Shown here: positions 7,652 through 11,304 of the stretch, piece by piece
How positions within the stretch are numbered: the first letter of the stretch is position 1
How the letters are laid out: every line of letters begins with the position of its first letter
NCBI GenBank assembly: GCA_027353395.1
Contig: DAIEHU010000055.1
Span: 1 to 11,304 of the forward strand
Direction: 5' to 3'
DNA length: 11,304 nt
Source: Desulfobacteraceae bacterium
Lineage (GTDB): Bacteria; Desulfobacterota; Desulfobacteria; Desulfobacterales; Desulfosalsimonadaceae
Notes under the pieces: model-generated
What the model saw: only the letters and a program-made list of their open reading frames with translations
Told to the model about the DNA's origin: nothing
The model's database searches: none
Translations under genes and position numbers: made by a program

Positions 7652-9072
7652 TATTCACCTCTGTATTTATTGCTGTTGGCGCTTTCAAAGGGGAAATAGA
7701 CACCCGCCGCGGTCTCAAACGCGACCCCGAGATCCGTCACTGCCTGTCTCTGCTGCAACAGTTCCAGGTGTTTTGCGATCAAATCCGATTGCGCCTGATA
7801 GTAACTGAGAATATCCGCATTGCCCTGGTCAAGAGCTATTTTATAAATATTTACAAGATCTTGAAGTGCATTTATCGATTTTTTGGTTATTTCAATGCGG
7901 CTGCGTCCGGATGTGATTTTTTCCCCGATGGCGGCGATATCCGCCCTGGCGTCGAAAATGCGGGACATATATTCGTCATATAATTTTTTCCGCGTGGCGG
8001 TTTCAATGGCGATCGCGCCCTGAGCCCGATCAAAAAACGGAAACTCGACGTTCACACCCAGGCCGGTGGTATGCACATCGCCGGTATCGCTGGCCTGATT
8101 CAGATTGATCCCGATTTTGGGAAACTGAGATAAAACAGCGGCTCTTAATCTGGCCTCCTGGCTTTCATATCCCATATTTAACGCCAGCAGATCGGGCCTC
8201 CGTTTGGGTATTCCGGAAATAAAATCTTTTTTTCCATGTAATATAGGCCATTTATCCAGTAGCGGCGCCTGCTCGATAGGGATGATGGCCTCCGGCGGCA
8301 AGCCAAGTGTTTGATTCAGCAAAAGCCTTTCCTGCTCCCTTTCCTGCGCTATTCCGGAAATCGTGATTTCCATCTGCTTGCTGGCGGATTCCGCGGCCGC
8401 AAGCTCTACAACCGTTTTCGCCCCCATGTCCACCGCTTTTCGTATCACGTTAAGATTTTGAGAAAATTCATTTTTTTTGCTCTGTAACAAGGACAGCTGC
8501 CGGTCCGCCCACAGCACATGCAGCAGGTGAAGCTTGGCGGATTCCGCCACCTGCCACTCCTCCCATGCAATGGTTAAATCCACCGCCGCTTTTTCCGATT
8601 TCGCTGCTGCAATACGGTCTTTTCTCCCGATGAGCGACATGAAATCCCAGCCAAGGGAAAGTCCGTAAGCGTTTACGGTTCCGGCTGTGTTCCCGCCTGT
8701 GGGGATATCATAATTTGCTGACAGTTGCGGATTCGGCAGAATGCCCGCCTGGATAATTTCAGCTTCCGCGATATCCCTCTGATCCCGGATACTTTTCAAT
8801 GCCGGGTTTGTCAGAACAGACAATACCGCGGCTTCATCCGGCGACAATCCGTTCTGTAAATTGATGGCGACCGGTTTTAATAGAGGATGCGCCATGCGCC
8901 GTGCCTCAATGCTGATTTTTTGGATGTCCGGCGGTTTCAGCGCCGCATCTATCGCATGCTGGCCGATCTTCATGGGATGATAAGAAGCGCAGGCCGGCAG
9001 AAACAGCATGAGTATTAAAATCACAATGCGCCCGGCTGATTTATCAAATGATATATCCGATAATTTATTCAT
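7651..9072 (-). CDS. Outer-membrane efflux lipoprotein (TolC/OprM/CusC type)
   Basis: A 473-residue outer-membrane channel of a tripartite efflux system. From the chosen start, a lipoprotein signal runs through a hydrophobic helix (16-26) to the lipobox LPAC with Cys28, as in OprM and CusC. Two internally similar OEP repeats follow, each with long Ala/Gln/Glu-rich helices and short beta segments. The second repeat begins near RRPDLLALNMGYESQEARLR, a very common OEP signature, and its barrel strand region contains LGVNVEFPFFDRAQG. The frame is open to an ATG at 9111, but the ATG at 9072 has AAGGA (9085-9081) 8 bases upstream and puts the signal peptide at a normal place. It overlaps the glycosyltransferase end by 8 bases and the adaptor start by 1 base. 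The order channel-adaptor-pump is that of cusC-B-A systems. Confidence 0.95.
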   Translation of the reverse strand: MNKLSDISFDKSAGRIVILILMLFLPACASYHPMKIGQHAIDAALKPPDIQKISIEARRMAHPLLKPVAINLQNGLSPDEAAVLSVLTNPALKSIRDQRDIAEAEIIQAGILPNPQLSANYDIPTGGNTAGTVNAYGLSLGWDFMSLIGRKDRIAAAKSEKAAVDLTIAWEEWQVAESAKLHLLHVLWADRQLSLLQSKKNEFSQNLNVIRKAVDMGAKTVVELAAAESASKQMEITISGIAQEREQERLLLNQTLGLPPEAIIPIEQAPLLDKWPILHGKKDFISGIPKRRPDLLALNMGYESQEARLRAAVLSQFPKIGINLNQASDTGDVHTTGLGVNVEFPFFDRAQGAIAIETATRKKLYDEYMSRIFDARADIAAIGEKITSGRSRIEITKKSINALQDLVNIYKIALDQGNADILSYYQAQSDLIAKHLELLQQRQAVTDLGVAFETAAGVYFPFESANSNKYRGE

Positions 9073-10837
9073 GGGCATGTTCCTTTGGGCGTGGTTCGGG
9101 AAAATTGGCAAGAATACGGAAGCTGCCGCCGTTTAACCCGGTATGGCGGGATTTCACCACTCTTGCCCGGTCGCCCATGATCAGTTTTTCTATTTTTTCA
9201 GTATCTTCGGACTTAATGATCACGGCGGAGGGCAGATTCGGATTTGAGAGAAAATCCGCCGCCTCCCTGGGGGAAACAAGCACGGGAAACCGGCGGTCAA
9301 GGTAAAAGGTAAACACGCCGATATAACACCCCTCATCGAACCCCAGGGCGATTCGCGCGTTTCCCGGAATTTCTTCCCTCGCGATATCAGCGCAGGGGAG
9401 AAGGGTTCGCTGATGGTCATACGCGGGCATGACAACGGCTTCCAGCGGTATAAGAAACGCCGCGTAGAGCGCGGGGTAAAGCAGCAGGTTGTTTAACCGT
9501 TCGGAAGATGAAAATTTCCGGAACTTGAAAACCGATGCCGCTTCAAGGATTAAAACCAGGACGCAAGCCGCGAAAGCAAAGCGCGCGTAAAAAGTGCCGG
9601 GCGCTTTAAGGATGTCCACGCCTTTGGTGAAATGGTCATAAATCGCCTGGGGAGCGGCATAGAGACCGATGACAAGCATTGGAATCAGGAAAAGAAGCAG
9701 CGCCGTAAGAATCCCCGTCAGGCGGATCGCCCATTTCTCCCATGCCGCAAATGATGATTCCGTTTTTTGCGCTATCCATACCCCTGTCATGAGAAACAGA
9801 ATGGGAAACAGGGGAATGGCGTACCGGGTATCCTTGGCCGCGGAAAGGCACAGGATGGCGGACATGGAGACCACCGCGAACCGCAAAAATACGCTTAACG
9901 GGTCTGACAAGCCCCGGCCTTTTTTGAACCAGTGAACCAGGGCCGCAATCATGAGAAGGCTCCACGGCAGGAGATATACCGGCAGCATTTTAAAATAATA
10001 GTAGAACGGCTCCTTATTGCAGAAATAAGGATCCGGCGGCAGGGTTTTGTCGCTGAAGGTGAAAAACCGGCCTATTTGATTGGCCACAAAAGCGGTATTC
10101 AGATACTCAATGCCGCCCTTTTTATAAAGCGCCCACACCCAGGGCCCGACGCATAGAATAAACACCGGGACAAACAACGCCGGCAATATCCAGACGAGTT
10201 TCCATTCCCTGCGGTAAAGGAGATAGGCCATGATGGTTACCCAGATAAATCCAGGCCCCAGCAATCCCTTGGCGTAGAATGAAAGCGCGGATGAGAACAG
10301 AAAAATGACCCACCAGAAAGCCTGCTTCCGGGTGTATGCCTGCCAAAACAGCCACAGGGACAGCATCGCGACAAATGCAATGCACACATCCGTAAGCACA
10401 ATTCTGGAATATTCCATATACATGATGGATGTCGCGCACATGAAGGCTCCCGCGATGCCCGCCCGTTCATATCCGAGCTGGCAGGCGAAGAGATAGGCGA
10501 TGAATATGGCGCCAAATCCATAGATCGCCGCTGGAAGCCGCACAAGCCCTTCATTGACGCGACCCGCGATTTTACAGAAAAGCGCGCCTGTCCAGTGGAG
10601 AAGCGGCGGTTTTTCAAGGTATGGCTCGCCATTGATGGCGGGCGTCAGCCAGTCGCCTGTCCGGGACATTTCGGCGATCATGGCCCCTTCCCTGGAATCA
10701 TTGGGAGGCCAGAGGGTATGGTCAAAGACGCCTGTCAGACAGAAAAGCGCAAGCAGAAACAAAAGCAGGAATCTCTCTTTCGGCGTGAGCGCTCTCGCCG
10801 CAATTTGCCTGCCACCGTAAACAATTTCCGCCATCAT
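9065..10837 (-). CDS. ArnT-like polytopic glycosyltransferase (PMT/GT83 type)
   Basis: A 590-residue GT-C-fold membrane enzyme that should use an undecaprenyl-phosphate-linked sugar to glycosylate an envelope acceptor on the periplasmic face. E. coli ArnT has 550 residues. After TM1 (about 22-38) comes the family's first periplasmic loop: NDSRE (46-50), GDWLTP (61-66) and YLEKPP (73-78). These align with the DETRYAE...SGDWIVP...YFEKP pattern of ArnT. A second conserved Asp, D150 in RIVLTDVCIAF, matches the other acidic site of the family. About a dozen membrane helices follow, with AKDTRYAIPLFP (334-345), and a soluble C-terminal domain from about 465. The ATG overlaps the aminotransferase stop by 4 bases (ATGA), with a GGGGG-type ribosome site just upstream. 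Pairing with an ArnB-like aminotransferase supports an amino-sugar donor such as aminoarabinose. The exact sugar and acceptor are unproven; a plain PMT_2 transferase of unknown role is the alternative. Confidence 0.88.
   Translation of the reverse strand: MMAEIVYGGRQIAARALTPKERFLLLFLLALFCLTGVFDHTLWPPNDSREGAMIAEMSRTGDWLTPAINGEPYLEKPPLLHWTGALFCKIAGRVNEGLVRLPAAIYGFGAIFIAYLFACQLGYERAGIAGAFMCATSIMYMEYSRIVLTDVCIAFVAMLSLWLFWQAYTRKQAFWWVIFLFSSALSFYAKGLLGPGFIWVTIMAYLLYRREWKLVWILPALFVPVFILCVGPWVWALYKKGGIEYLNTAFVANQIGRFFTFSDKTLPPDPYFCNKEPFYYYFKMLPVYLLPWSLLMIAALVHWFKKGRGLSDPLSVFLRFAVVSMSAILCLSAAKDTRYAIPLFPILFLMTGVWIAQKTESSFAAWEKWAIRLTGILTALLLFLIPMLVIGLYAAPQAIYDHFTKGVDILKAPGTFYARFAFAACVLVLILEAASVFKFRKFSSSERLNNLLLYPALYAAFLIPLEAVVMPAYDHQRTLLPCADIAREEIPGNARIALGFDEGCYIGVFTFYLDRRFPVLVSPREAADFLSNPNLPSAVIIKSEDTEKIEKLIMGDRARVVKSRHTGLNGGSFRILANFPEPRPKEHAHE
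9081..9085 (-). promoter_or_regulatory. Shine-Dalgarno deciding the start of the outer-membrane lipoprotein
   Basis: AAGGA on the minus strand is 8 bases from the ATG at 9072 but only 2 bases from the in-frame ATG at 9078. It is downstream of the earlier ATG at 9111 and so cannot serve it. This supports the 9072 start and a conventional lipoprotein signal peptide. Confidence 0.65.
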
Positions 10838-11304
10838 GAACCCCCGATAATTTTTATCACCGCTTCGATCACATCCGTTACATCCCGCCGGGTCAGCTTC
10901 GGCGATATCGGCAGACTGGCCGTTTCTCTACCATAGGATAGCGCGTTCGGAAAATCCACCGGTTTCCACCCGTACGTTTTTTGATAGAAAGGATGCTCGG
11001 GTATTGAAAGATAATGAACGCCGGCCCCTATTTTTTCAGCGGTTATTTTTTCTAAAAAATGGTCCCTATCCATCCCCGCATCAGTTTTATTTATACGGAT
11101 TGTAAATAGATGATACGAATGACGGACGTCGTCCGGAACAGGGGCGGGCAGGCCTATGGGAAGGCATTTAAAAGCTTTCATGTAACGGTTCCAGATGGTT
11201 TGTCTTTTTTGCCAGTATTTTTCCACTCGTTTTAACTGATGGATGCCGAAAGCGGCCTGCAGGTCCATCATATTGTATTTAAACCCGGCTTCCTGCACAT
11301 AATA
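10834..11304 (-). CDS. DegT/DnrJ/EryC1 (ArnB-like) sugar-nucleotide aminotransferase, 5' truncated by the window edge
   Basis: The C-terminal 156 residues of a PLP-dependent aminotransferase; the frame is open through base 11304. The catalytic Lys and cofactor site lie outside the window. The visible part opens with YYVQEAGFKYNMMDLQAAFG, the invariant G-[FY]-[KN]-[YF]-[NR]-M-x-D-x-Q-A-A block of the family. It continues with HSYHLFTIRI, IGAGVHYLSIPEHPFYQ and ETASLPISPKLTRRDV, which are standard C-terminal landmarks. The HSxHLFxIRx and GAGVHY stretches resemble ArnB, which makes UDP-4-amino-4-deoxy-L-arabinose, but PseC-type and other sugar aminotransferases share them. The most upstream start codon inside the window (GTG at 11298) is internal to the conserved block and not the real start. 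It is translationally coupled to the ArnT-like gene by an ATGA overlap, which supports a common amino-sugar pathway. Confidence 0.92.
   Translation of the reverse strand, partial: YYVQEAGFKYNMMDLQAAFGIHQLKRVEKYWQKRQTIWNRYMKAFKCLPIGLPAPVPDDVRHSYHLFTIRINKTDAGMDRDHFLEKITAEKIGAGVHYLSIPEHPFYQKTYGWKPVDFPNALSYGRETASLPISPKLTRRDVTDVIEAVIKIIGGS

Noticed and set aside
9073..9111. Upstream ATG (9111) for the outer-membrane lipoprotein
   Set aside because: It would lengthen the overlap with the glycosyltransferase to 47 bases and put 13 extra polar residues before the lipoprotein signal. The ribosome site at 9081-9085 fits the 9072 start.

Overview
The window comes from a Gram-negative bacterium. It encodes a tripartite RND efflux system with an outer-membrane lipoprotein, and a lipid A-type glycosyltransferase. 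Mixed GC content, the style of the diguanylate cyclase and kinase, and the gene neighbourhood resemble Desulfobacterota (former Deltaproteobacteria). That placement is an impression from protein style, not a search result.

Layout. Positions 1-428 (minus strand) hold the N-terminal part of an MFS permease that runs off the left edge. An AT-rich divergent intergenic region (429-588) carries two inverted repeats. A membrane-anchored diguanylate cyclase (589-1467, plus strand) follows and ends in a hairpin/T-run terminator. From 1504 to the right edge everything is on the minus strand and reads as one tightly packed transcription unit. In transcription order it holds an ArnB-like DegT-family aminotransferase (5' end outside the window), an ArnT-like membrane glycosyltransferase, a TolC/OprM-type outer-membrane lipoprotein, a periplasmic adaptor (HlyD/MFP), an RND inner-membrane pump, an OmpR-family response regulator and a HAMP sensor histidine kinase. 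Every junction overlaps by 1 to 17 bases except the 31-base gap before the regulator.

How the genes may work together. The pump, adaptor and outer-membrane channel should form a trans-envelope exporter. The aminotransferase and glycosyltransferase suggest synthesis of a 4-amino sugar nucleotide and transfer of an undecaprenyl-linked amino sugar to lipid A or another envelope glycan, as in the Arn pathway. The two-component system at the end of the same unit could sense an envelope signal and control the unit. The combination suggests a self-regulated envelope-defence cassette (cationic peptides, hydrophobic toxicants or metals). The substrate cannot be read from sequence. The pump carries a metal-efflux-like (HME) Glu in TM10 together with a drug-efflux-like (HAE) Asp pair in TM4. 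No CRISPR array, insertion sequence, tRNA or rRNA was seen, and no gene-free stretch exceeds 160 bases.
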